Positions 18,459-25,774 of a DNA stretch of 37,175 nucleotides are shown piece by piece. The notes beneath the pieces are model-generated. The model was not told the origin of the DNA and did not search any database. It saw only the letters and a program-made list of their open reading frames with translations. This DNA is from Muribaculaceae bacterium (GTDB lineage: Bacteria; Bacteroidota; Bacteroidia; Bacteroidales; Muribaculaceae). The DNA lies in assembly GCA_017424575.1 (NCBI GenBank), contig JAFOYQ010000064.1:1-37175 (forward strand), read 5' to 3'. The position numbers and the translations under genes are program-made. How positions within the stretch are numbered: the stretch's first letter is position 1; every line of letters begins with the position of its first letter.

Positions 18459-19523
18459 ATGAAAACTACGACAAGAATTTCATTAATTGCAGCAGTTGCA
18501 GCAATTTCATTAGCCGATGACGCAGAGGCATGCACTCGTGTGGTGTATGTAGGTGATAACAATGAGGTTATTACTGGACGTACACTTGATTGGAAAACCC
18601 CGATAGGCACTAATTTATATGTAATGCCACGTGGAATGGAGCGAGAGGGTTATGACGAAAGTAACACCATCAAATGGACTTCAAAATATGGAAGCGTGGT
18701 ATCTGTGGGATATGATGTTGGTGTTAATGAGGGTATGAATGAAATGGGATTAGTATGCAATCTTCTATACCTGCCTGGCACAATTTATTCACGACCAAAC
18801 GACACTCGCCCATATATCTCTACCTCGGTGTGGGCTCAATATGTATTAGATAATTTTGCAACTACAAACGACGCAGTTGAGGAATTAAAAAAAGATAAAT
18901 TTCAAATAAATGCACCATCTATGCCAGGTGGTAACGCAACTACTTTACACATGGCAATTTCAGATGCTACTGGCAACAGTGCAATTGTTGAATATATAAA
19001 TGGAGTTATCTCTATTCACGAAGGCGTGGAGTATCAAGTAATGACGAATGCTCCTATTTATAACAAGCAGTTAGCAATTAATGAATATTGGCAGCATATC
19101 GGTGGTATGAAAATGCTTCCAGGTACAAATAATAGTTCTGATAGATTTGTTCGTGCTTCATTTTATGTTGATGCTTTACCTAAAAACGTATCCCACCAAA
19201 TGGCTCTGGCTGGTGTATTTGGCATAATAAACAATTGCTCTGTACCAATGGGAATATCAACCCCCGACCAACCTGAAATATCTTCAACTCAATGGCGTTC
19301 AGTGTCTGACCAAAAAGATAAAGTTTATTATTTTGAGTCAACTCTTAGTCCTGCCATTATATGGATAGACTTATCAAAATGTAATCTTTCAAAGGGAGCA
19401 CCTGTGTTAAAACTCGACCTTATTAATAACACAAAAACTCTTGTAGGAGAAATGAACAAACTGATGGTTAAATCTAAACCATTCACCCCTATGTTTCACA
19501 TTCCTAAGGATATGAAATTTTAA
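18459..19523 (+). CDS. Exported choloylglycine hydrolase-family (linear amide C-N hydrolase) enzyme
   Basis: Ntn hydrolase of the bile salt hydrolase/penicillin V acylase family (354 residues); cleaves linear amide bonds. Residues 1-24 are a signal peptide ending in AEA, and cleavage would expose Cys25 as the N-terminal nucleophile. Arg41 and Asp44 in TGRTLDW have exactly the spacing from the Cys seen in the family (Cys2, Arg18, Asp21). Asn197 (MTNAP) and Arg229/Arg232 (SSDRFVRASFY) supply the remaining pocket. There is no lipobox. The resemblance is to Bacteroides periplasmic homologues; whether the substrate is conjugated bile acid, penicillin V-like amide or a signal molecule cannot be told from sequence. 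It is followed by a terminator. Confidence 0.92.
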   Translation: MKTTTRISLIAAVAAISLADDAEACTRVVYVGDNNEVITGRTLDWKTPIGTNLYVMPRGMEREGYDESNTIKWTSKYGSVVSVGYDVGVNEGMNEMGLVCNLLYLPGTIYSRPNDTRPYISTSVWAQYVLDNFATTNDAVEELKKDKFQINAPSMPGGNATTLHMAISDATGNSAIVEYINGVISIHEGVEYQVMTNAPIYNKQLAINEYWQHIGGMKMLPGTNNSSDRFVRASFYVDALPKNVSHQMALAGVFGIINNCSVPMGISTPDQPEISSTQWRSVSDQKDKVYYFESTLSPAIIWIDLSKCNLSKGAPVLKLDLINNTKTLVGEMNKLMVKSKPFTPMFHIPKDMKF

Positions 19524-19549
19524 TATTAATTTTATTTTTTAATTTTTCT

Positions 19550-19585
19550 GAGGTTATATCTACTAAACGATGTAGCCTCTTTTTA
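19550..19585 (+). terminator. Terminator after the choloylglycine hydrolase-family gene
   Basis: GAGGTTATATC pairs with GATGTAGCCTC (11 pairs including two G-U) around an eight-base loop, followed by a run of T's. Confidence 0.75.
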
Positions 19586-19626
19586 TTTGCAAATTTGAGA
19601 GGAATAGCTGATTACACAAACAATAG

Positions 19627-19658
19627 TTTGCAGAAGCGGAAAGTTTTATATAACTTTG
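19627..19658 (+). promoter_or_regulatory. Promoter of the Fur-family gene and probably purA
   Basis: TTTG (19627-19630), 20 bases, TAACTTTG (19651-19658): fully consensus. The ATG of the regulator begins only 8 bases after the last G, so the mRNA should start within about 4 bases of the start codon. Confidence 0.85.
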
Positions 19659-19665
19659 TAACGAT

Positions 19666-20136
19666 ATGAGCGATGAAAAATCAAAAATGGCTGCACGAGT
19701 TGCGCTCTCACAGTATATCCATTCAAAGAAACTGCGGAGAACGCCTGAGCGTTATACCATATTGGATAAAGTTTTTGACATATCAGAACATTTCTCAATT
19801 GAGACATTATATACTGCCTTAGAGGAAGATGGATTTCATGTAAGCAAGGCTACGCTATACAATTCTATCCAACTTTTTATTGAATGTGGTCTTCTGCGCA
19901 AGCACCAATTTGATGGAAAATCGGCTCAATACGAACGTGCTACTCGCGTTGGCAATCATCACCACTTAATATGCACTCAATGTGGAAAGATTAAAGAGGT
20001 GAAAGATGTTGCACTTGTGAATATGCTAAACGCACGGCGATACCCTACGTTTCACACGGCATATTTTGCTTTATATGTATATGGCACATGTTCTCGATGC
20101 CAGCGAGCTAACAAAAAGAATGAAAAGAAAAAATAA
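19666..20136 (+). CDS. Fur-family transcriptional regulator
   Basis: A 156-residue metal-responsive repressor of the Fur/PerR/Zur superfamily. The N-terminal winged helix (about 12-90) carries RRTPERYTIL and the recognition helix VSKATLYNSIQLF. The C-terminal dimer domain has HHH (98-100) and structural zinc cysteines Cys103/Cys106 (CTQC) and Cys142/Cys145 (CSRC). Which metal or peroxide it senses is not clear. It lies 23 bases upstream of purA. The first Met is at the very start of the predicted transcript; Met8 (19687) is the alternative start and would give a normal-length leader. Confidence 0.92.
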   Translation: MSDEKSKMAARVALSQYIHSKKLRRTPERYTILDKVFDISEHFSIETLYTALEEDGFHVSKATLYNSIQLFIECGLLRKHQFDGKSAQYERATRVGNHHHLICTQCGKIKEVKDVALVNMLNARRYPTFHTAYFALYVYGTCSRCQRANKKNEKKK

Positions 20137-20159
20137 CTAATATAAAGAAATTAAAATTT

Positions 20160-21431
20160 ATGAAAGTTGACGTATTACTCGGGCTCCAATGGGGTGATGA
20201 GGGTAAAGGAAAAGTTGTTGACGTGCTAACTCCACGCTATGATGTAATTGCACGTTTCCAAGGTGGACCTAATGCAGGGCATACTCTTGAATTTGAAGGC
20301 AAGAAATATGTGCTTCGTTCTATTCCATCGGGCATTTTCCAACATGGTCAAGTGAACATCATCGGCAATGGTGTCGTTCTTGACCCAGTATTATTTAGAG
20401 AAGAAGCTGAAGCTCTTGAACAAAGTGGCATCGCGCTAAAAGAGATTTTGAAAATCTCTAAAAAAGTTCACCTCATTATGCCAACACATCGTCTTCTTGA
20501 CGCAGCAAACGAAAAGGCTAAAGGTGGTGCAAAAATAGGCACAACTGGTAAAGGTATTGGTCCAACATACACTGATAAGATTAGTCGTAACGGTCTTCGC
20601 CTTGGTGATGCGTTCCATAATTTTGAAGCAAAATACACTGCTGCGCGTGATAAACATCTTGCTCAACTCAAATCAATGGGCGAAACTCCCGATATTTCAG
20701 AATTAGAAGCAAAATGGCTTGATGCTATTGAATACATCAAAGGTTACGAGATTATTGATAGCGAATATGTTATCAACAACCTTCTTAACGAAGGCAAATC
20801 AGTCCTTTGCGAAGGTGCACAAGGCACATTATTAGATGTTGACTTTGGTTCATATCCTTTCGTTACTTCTTCAAATACTATTTGTGCTGGTGCATGCTCA
20901 GGACTTGGTGTTGCGCCTAACAAAATTGGCGAAGTATTCGGTATCTTCAAAGCATATTGTACTCGAGTAGGTAGCGGCCCATTCCCAACAGAGTTATTTG
21001 ACGAAACAGGTGCGCGCATTCGCGATTTAGGACATGAATATGGTGCAGTGACTGGCCGTGAACGCCGTTGTGGTTGGATTGACCTTGTTGCTCTACACTA
21101 TTCAATCATGCTTAATGGAGTTACTCAATTAATTATGATGAAGAGTGATGTGCTTGATGACTTTGACGAAATCAAAGCATGTGTTGCTTATGAAATTGAC
21201 GGCAAAGAAACTAATCAATTCCCATTCTGCATTGATGATGAGGCTTCAATCAATCCTATTTATAAATCATTCAAAGGTTGGAAAACTGATATGACAAAAT
21301 TCAAGAGTGAAGATGAATTCCCTCAAGAATTCAAAAATTACATCTCATTCTTGGAAGAAGCATTAAAGACTCCAATTACAATTGTTTCAATCGGTCCTGA
21401 CCGCGAACAAACTATTATCCGTAATAAATAA
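20160..21431 (+). CDS. purA: Adenylosuccinate synthetase PurA
   Basis: Joins IMP and aspartate using GTP to make adenylosuccinate, the first step from IMP to AMP. The 423-residue enzyme is full length. GLQWGDEGKGK (8-18) is the GTP/IMP loop with catalytic Asp, GPNAGHT (36-42) has the catalytic His, GTTGKGIGPTY is a substrate loop, and the Arg-rich GRERRCGWID region binds GTP. It is preceded by the Fur-family gene at 23 bases and followed by DUF1015 at 12, so all three are likely one transcript. Confidence 0.97.
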   Translation: MKVDVLLGLQWGDEGKGKVVDVLTPRYDVIARFQGGPNAGHTLEFEGKKYVLRSIPSGIFQHGQVNIIGNGVVLDPVLFREEAEALEQSGIALKEILKISKKVHLIMPTHRLLDAANEKAKGGAKIGTTGKGIGPTYTDKISRNGLRLGDAFHNFEAKYTAARDKHLAQLKSMGETPDISELEAKWLDAIEYIKGYEIIDSEYVINNLLNEGKSVLCEGAQGTLLDVDFGSYPFVTSSNTICAGACSGLGVAPNKIGEVFGIFKAYCTRVGSGPFPTELFDETGARIRDLGHEYGAVTGRERRCGWIDLVALHYSIMLNGVTQLIMMKSDVLDDFDEIKACVAYEIDGKETNQFPFCIDDEASINPIYKSFKGWKTDMTKFKSEDEFPQEFKNYISFLEEALKTPITIVSIGPDREQTIIRNK

Positions 21432-21443
21432 TATTTTATTAAT

Positions 21444-22688
21444 ATGGCAAAAGTAAAACCATTCAAAGGTATTCGCCCTCCTCGCGAAATGGTAACTGAA
21501 GTTGCATCTCGTCCATACGACGTATTGAACTCTGAAGAAGCTCGCCAAGAAGCAGAAGGCAATCCTAAATCACTATATCATATCATCAAGCCTGAAATTA
21601 ATTTTGAGCCAGGTACTGATGAACATGATCCAAAAGTTTACGACTCAGCGGTTGAAAATTTCAACGCATTCCAACAAAATGGGTGGCTTGTTCAAGATGA
21701 AAACGAACATTATTACATCTACGCTCAAACAATGGATGGTCGCACTCAATATGGAATTGTCGTTGCAGCTAACGTTGACGACTACATGAGCGAACGCATT
21801 AAAAAGCATGAACTTACTCGCCGAGACAAAGAAGAGGATCGCATGAAGCATGTACGCATCAATAATGCTAACATTGAGCCCGTATTCTTCGCGTTCCCCG
21901 ATAACGAAGTGCTTGAAAATGTAATTAAATCTGTTACTGCAAAAGAAGCTGAATATGATTTTATCGCGCCCGACGGATTTGGACATCATTTCTGGGTTAT
22001 TGATAATGCCGAAATGATTGAAGCTATTACTAAGGAATTTGCTAATATACCTTACTTATACATTGCCGACGGTCACCACCGTACAGCAGCAGCAGCACTT
22101 GTTGGAAACGAGAAAGCACAACAAAATCCAAACCACACTGGAAATGAAGAATATAACTACTTCTTAGCAGTATGCTTTCCAGCCTCTCACTTGAAAATCA
22201 TTGACTACAACCGTGTAGTTAAAGATCTCAACGGACATAGTGCAGAAGAATTTTTGGCACTTCTTGAAAAAGATTTTATTGTAGAAAAGAAAGGATGTGA
22301 AGAATATCGACCCGTATCCCTTCACAATTTCTCACTCTATCTTAGCGGTGAGTGGTATTCATTGACAGCTAAAGAAGGTCGCTACAACGATGCTGACCCT
22401 ATTGGAGTTCTTGACGTTACAATCTCTTCTGATTTGATTCTTCGCGACATCCTCGGCATTACTGACCTCCGTAGCGATAAACGTATTGACTTTGTTGGTG
22501 GTATTCGTGGACTCGGCGAATTGAAACGTCGTGTAGATAGTGGCGAAATGGCTATGGCACTCGCACTCTATCCTGTTTCTATGGATCAATTAATGAATAT
22601 TGCCGATACTGGCAACATTATGCCACCAAAAACAACATGGTTTGAGCCAAAACTTCGCTCAGGTCTCGTTATCCACAAATTAGATTAA
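21444..22688 (+). CDS. DUF1015 family protein
   Basis: A 414-residue protein of the DUF1015 family. N-terminal VKPFKGIRPP and the paired conserved motifs KKHELTRRDKEEDR (about 116-129) and YIADGHHRTAAA (about 205-216) are diagnostic. The DGHHR motif recalls ParB/SerK-type folds, and a relation to free-serine kinases has been considered for this group, but I treat the function as unknown. It follows purA by 12 bases and ends at a strong hairpin that converges with gdhA. Confidence 0.92.
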   Translation: MAKVKPFKGIRPPREMVTEVASRPYDVLNSEEARQEAEGNPKSLYHIIKPEINFEPGTDEHDPKVYDSAVENFNAFQQNGWLVQDENEHYYIYAQTMDGRTQYGIVVAANVDDYMSERIKKHELTRRDKEEDRMKHVRINNANIEPVFFAFPDNEVLENVIKSVTAKEAEYDFIAPDGFGHHFWVIDNAEMIEAITKEFANIPYLYIADGHHRTAAAALVGNEKAQQNPNHTGNEEYNYFLAVCFPASHLKIIDYNRVVKDLNGHSAEEFLALLEKDFIVEKKGCEEYRPVSLHNFSLYLSGEWYSLTAKEGRYNDADPIGVLDVTISSDLILRDILGITDLRSDKRIDFVGGIRGLGELKRRVDSGEMAMALALYPVSMDQLMNIADTGNIMPPKTTWFEPKLRSGLVIHKLD

Positions 22689-22704
22689 GCAATCTTATAA
22701 TAAT

Positions 22705-22740
22705 AAAAAATCCCGAGTGCAATTGCATTCGGGATTTTTT
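22705..22740. terminator. Bidirectional terminator between DUF1015 and gdhA
   Basis: AAAAAATCCCGAGTGC pairs with GCATTCGGGATTTTTT around AATT, with one G-U. It has A- and T-runs on both sides, so it can stop both converging transcripts. Confidence 0.9.
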
Positions 22741-22756
22741 ATTATATAATTACAAA

Positions 22757-24094
22757 TTATATCACTCCTTGCCCCATCATAGCATTGGCTACTTTCATAA
22801 AGCCTGCAATGTTGGCGCCTTTCATGTAGTTGATATAACCATCTGCCTCAACTCCATATTTAACACATTGCTCATGAATATTTTTCATAATACCTTTGAG
22901 TTTTTCGTCAACCTCTTCAGCACTCCATTGTAAGTGCATAGCGTTTTGACTCATTTCAAGTCCTGATGTTGCAACACCACCAGCATTAACAGCTTTACCA
23001 GGAGCATACATTGTGCGAGACTCAACAAATGCGTTAATTGCTTCAGGAGTGCAACCCATGTTAGACACCTCTGCGACAAGCATAACATTATTGTCAATAA
23101 GCATTTGAGCGTCTTCTCCGTTCAATTCATTTTGAGTAGCACATGGAAGAGCAATATCAACTTTTTGTTCCCAAGGTTTGCGACCTTCATAGAATTTAGC
23201 ACCAGGGAATTCTTCGGCGTAAGGAGCTACTATATCATTACCCGATGCACGAAGTTCTAGCATATAATCGATTTTTTCTCCACTAATTCCATCTGGGTCA
23301 TAAATATATCCATCAGGACCCGAAATTGTAACCACCTTAGCGCCTAATTCGGTAGCCTTAAGAGCTGCGCCCCACGCAACATTTCCAAAACCTGAGATTG
23401 CGACAGTTTTACCTGCTATTGAATCGTTACGTTTTGCTAATATATTTTCAACAAAATACAAAGCGCCAAAACCAGTTGCCTCTGGGCGAATCAATGATCC
23501 ACCAAAATCAAGACCTTTACCTGTGAATGTGCCATTATGCTCCTCAACAAGTTTCTTATACATGCCATACATGTATCCCACTTCGCGACCACCTACACCG
23601 ATATCACCAGCGGGGACATCTCGATCGGGTCCGAGATTTTTCCATAACCCAATCATAAATGCTTGGCAGAAACGCATAATTTCACGATCGCTCTTGCCGC
23701 GTGGAGAAAAGTCTGAGCCACCTTTACCTCCACCCATTGGAAGAGTAGTCAAAGCGTTTTTGAATGTTTGCTCAAAACCGAGGAACTTCAAGATAGATAA
23801 GTTAACTGATGCATGGAAACGAATACCACCTTTATATGGGCCAAGTGCGTTATTAAACTGCACACGATAACCAAGGTTTGTCTGCACATCACCTTTGTCA
23901 TCAAGCCATGTAACACGGAAAGTTACAATGCGGTCGGGTTCAACCATTCGCTCAATAATGCGATTTCTTTCAAATTCGGGGTGTTGATTATATACATCAG
24001 CAACTGATAATAACACCTCTTCAACTGCTTGAAGATATTCATTTTCACCAGGGTGCTTAACCCTTAGATCATCTAAAATGCGATTTACATCCAT
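22757..24094 (-). CDS. gdhA: NADP-type glutamate dehydrogenase GdhA
   Basis: Reductively aminates 2-oxoglutarate to glutamate, a major ammonia-assimilation route in Bacteroidales. The 445-residue protein is the normal size of the hexameric bacterial enzyme. YKGGIRFH (87-94), PMGGGKGGSDF (119-129, catalytic Lys124) and PAGDIGVGGREVGYM form the substrate site. VAISGFGNVAWG is the dinucleotide-binding turn. The single-gene transcript has a near-consensus promoter and a shared terminator. The NADP assignment rests on overall resemblance to the E. coli-type enzyme, not on a decisive residue. Confidence 0.96.
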   Translation of the reverse strand: MDVNRILDDLRVKHPGENEYLQAVEEVLLSVADVYNQHPEFERNRIIERMVEPDRIVTFRVTWLDDKGDVQTNLGYRVQFNNALGPYKGGIRFHASVNLSILKFLGFEQTFKNALTTLPMGGGKGGSDFSPRGKSDREIMRFCQAFMIGLWKNLGPDRDVPAGDIGVGGREVGYMYGMYKKLVEEHNGTFTGKGLDFGGSLIRPEATGFGALYFVENILAKRNDSIAGKTVAISGFGNVAWGAALKATELGAKVVTISGPDGYIYDPDGISGEKIDYMLELRASGNDIVAPYAEEFPGAKFYEGRKPWEQKVDIALPCATQNELNGEDAQMLIDNNVMLVAEVSNMGCTPEAINAFVESRTMYAPGKAVNAGGVATSGLEMSQNAMHLQWSAEEVDEKLKGIMKNIHEQCVKYGVEADGYINYMKGANIAGFMKVANAMMGQGVI

Positions 24095-24127
24095 AATATA
24101 ATGTTTTTAATGGTAAGATTTGTTTCA

Positions 24128-24159
24128 CAAATATATACAACAAACCCCAAAATTCCAAG
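24128..24159 (-). promoter_or_regulatory. gdhA promoter
   Basis: On the minus strand CTTG (24159-24156), 20 bases, TATATTTG (24135-24128). The -7 element is perfect and the -33 element has one mismatch. The -33 element lies in the loop-side half of the hairpin at 24144-24170. Confidence 0.7.
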
Positions 24160-24170
24160 AATTTTGGGGT
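24144..24170 (-). terminator. Hairpin after the DUF486 operon
   Basis: ACCCCAAAATTC pairs perfectly with its complement around three bases. It lies 31 bases beyond the stop of the DUF486 gene, but on the minus strand it is followed only by short T runs broken by G, so termination may be leaky. It overlaps the gdhA promoter. Confidence 0.6.
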
Positions 24171-24200
24171 AAATTTTCATTATTTATGCAATTATACGAC

Positions 24201-24572
24201 CTATTTCATAAATACGAGATATACTGCAGCTACGAGAAAACAGAATGCTAAAATATGATTCCATCGTATTTCAGTACCTTCAAATGCAAAAACGCTAAAT
24301 AGCACAAATACTACAAGAGTAATAACCTCTTGCATCACTTTTAATTGAATAAGCGAAAACGGGCCCCCATTTCCTTCAAAACCTATTCTATTAGCAGGGA
24401 CTTGAAAACAATATTCAAAAAAGGCAACTCCCCATGAAAAAAGAATAACTATATATAAAGGCCAATTTGAAGCAGTTCCAGTGGCTTGTAATTTCAAATG
24501 CCCATACCATGCAAATGTCATAAAGACATTTGAGATTATCAAAAATATTATTGTTGTAATTGCAGCGCTCAT
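24201..24572 (-). CDS. DUF486 / DMT-superfamily membrane protein
   Basis: A 123-residue protein with four predicted membrane helices (about 5-25, 38-53, 76-94, 104-121). The segments FMTFAWYGHLK, WGVAFFEYCFQVPANRIG and QLKVMQEVITLVVF are the hallmark of DUF486, a four-helix relative of small drug/metabolite transporters of unknown substrate. Its start overlaps the stop of the upstream hydrolase by four bases, so the two are translationally coupled. The link between an exported amidase and a small transporter may be functional, but this is inference. Confidence 0.9.
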   Translation of the reverse strand: MSAAITTIIFLIISNVFMTFAWYGHLKLQATGTASNWPLYIVILFSWGVAFFEYCFQVPANRIGFEGNGGPFSLIQLKVMQEVITLVVFVLFSVFAFEGTEIRWNHILAFCFLVAAVYLVFMK

Positions 24573-25666
24573 TTCTTCAATTGTTTAGCTTTTTCTTCAC
24601 GCATTTTATAGCCTTTTTTGTAATTTTCAAGGCTTCTCTTCTTACCTTCAATTGAGAATGCACGAATTGCATTCATGTCAATATAATGTTTTCCACTACC
24701 ACGTTTAATCGAAAATACTTTGTGTTTTTTTTCGATAATTTCATTACATAACTGACTTCTCCACTCTTTACCTTGTGGGCGAAGTTCTTGCGGCAAATAG
24801 TCAATCATAACAGGCAATGTGTAAGAACAAGGTGGATAACCAATCTCAGTCCACATCATATACAATGAAGGATCTTCATCAGGGAGTATTCCTTCCATTA
24901 CAACAGATGCACTTGTAGTGCGACGAGGAATATAATCTTGGTCAACAATCCAACGATCTTCCCCTTTAGCAACATCACGATCTTTTAATGAGTGGTAAAA
25001 TGAACGGGAAATTTCATCTGTAAACGTTGATGCTTCAATGCTTTTATTTTTAATATATGGTTCTAGTAAATGCCAAGCATTATCTTCACGAATATAACCA
25101 TAACCACCACCCTCTTCGCCTGTGTAGGAATAATTTGTGCGAACTAAAACTCCGTCTTCAGCATCACTCAATGAAAATTTAGTATATGTATAATCGTTAG
25201 TCTCATAATATGCTCCATCGCCAGTGGCATCTATCATACCAAAGTTGGCTTGAACGCCCATTGGTTTTGAAATAGTATCCAATAGCGTTTCAAAGTCAGC
25301 AAGTGTACGGCACTTTTTTAATGCAAGACTCATCACATACCCTTCTTGATCTTTAAGTTTTGCTGTATCAGGAGCTAAGTTATATGAAGCAGTATTCATA
25401 ATTGCAAATCCCACCTCGTTCATACCTAACCATGCATCACGCAACGTAGAATCACCGCCATTATATAGGGCTACATAGGCATAATTACCATCTTTTGCTT
25501 CTACTTTTTCCACAAAATTATGTTCTGTGCCAGTATCACGATTTTTCCATAACAAAGGTCGTCCAGTTTTTGATGCTTTTGCACTTATAATAGCTGATGT
25601 ACAAGCAAATGAATAACTTGCTGCACACATAGCCATTCCTAATATTAATATAATTCGTTGTCTCAT
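24569..25666 (-). CDS. Exported Ntn hydrolase, C45/acyl-CoA:6-APA acyltransferase-like
   Basis: A 365-residue protein with signal peptide 1-21 (ending SFA); cleavage would expose Cys22 as the nucleophile. CTSAIISAK, TGRPLLWKNRD (34-44), WLGMNEVGFAIMNT and GMIDATGDGAYYE follow the pattern of the peptidase C45 / 6-aminopenicillanic acid acyltransferase family. The substrate is unknown; Bacteroidales commonly encode such exported amidases. The basic C-terminal ~40 residues are probably a surface tail. It is divergent from the C10 protease gene and overlaps the DUF486 gene by 4 bases. Confidence 0.85.
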   Translation of the reverse strand: MRQRIILILGMAMCAASYSFACTSAIISAKASKTGRPLLWKNRDTGTEHNFVEKVEAKDGNYAYVALYNGGDSTLRDAWLGMNEVGFAIMNTASYNLAPDTAKLKDQEGYVMSLALKKCRTLADFETLLDTISKPMGVQANFGMIDATGDGAYYETNDYTYTKFSLSDAEDGVLVRTNYSYTGEEGGGYGYIREDNAWHLLEPYIKNKSIEASTFTDEISRSFYHSLKDRDVAKGEDRWIVDQDYIPRRTTSASVVMEGILPDEDPSLYMMWTEIGYPPCSYTLPVMIDYLPQELRPQGKEWRSQLCNEIIEKKHKVFSIKRGSGKHYIDMNAIRAFSIEGKKRSLENYKKGYKMREEKAKQLKK

Positions 25667-25682
25667 ATTTATAAAATTTTCA

Positions 25683-25690
25683 CAAAGTTA
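25683..25690 (-). promoter_or_regulatory. -7 element of the Ntn hydrolase/DUF486 operon
   Basis: TAACTTTG on the minus strand, 16 bases before the ATG. No good -33 element at the expected spacing. Confidence 0.55.
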
Positions 25691-25722
25691 GCAATAAAAT
25701 ACCTAATATTATACATTTTTAT

Positions 25723-25730
25723 TACCTTTG
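25723..25730 (+). promoter_or_regulatory. -7 element of the C10 protease promoter
   Basis: TACCTTTG matches TAnnTTTG and lies 44 bases before the ATG at 25775. Its position shows that an in-frame extension of the gene back to an ATG at 25658 is not translated. Confidence 0.55.
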
Positions 25731-25774
25731 TCAAAAATAAATCCTACCAACAAAATAAAACCCTATTAATTAAA

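Noticed and set aside
18459..18533. Lipoprotein signal on the choloylglycine hydrolase-family protein
   Set aside because: The residues before Cys25 (AEA) do not form a lipobox, and the Cys is needed as a free N-terminal nucleophile.
25658..25774. N-terminal extension of the C10 protease back to an ATG at 25658
   Set aside because: It would overlap the start of the divergent gene and the -7 element at 25723-25730, and a clean signal peptide begins at the Met at 25775.
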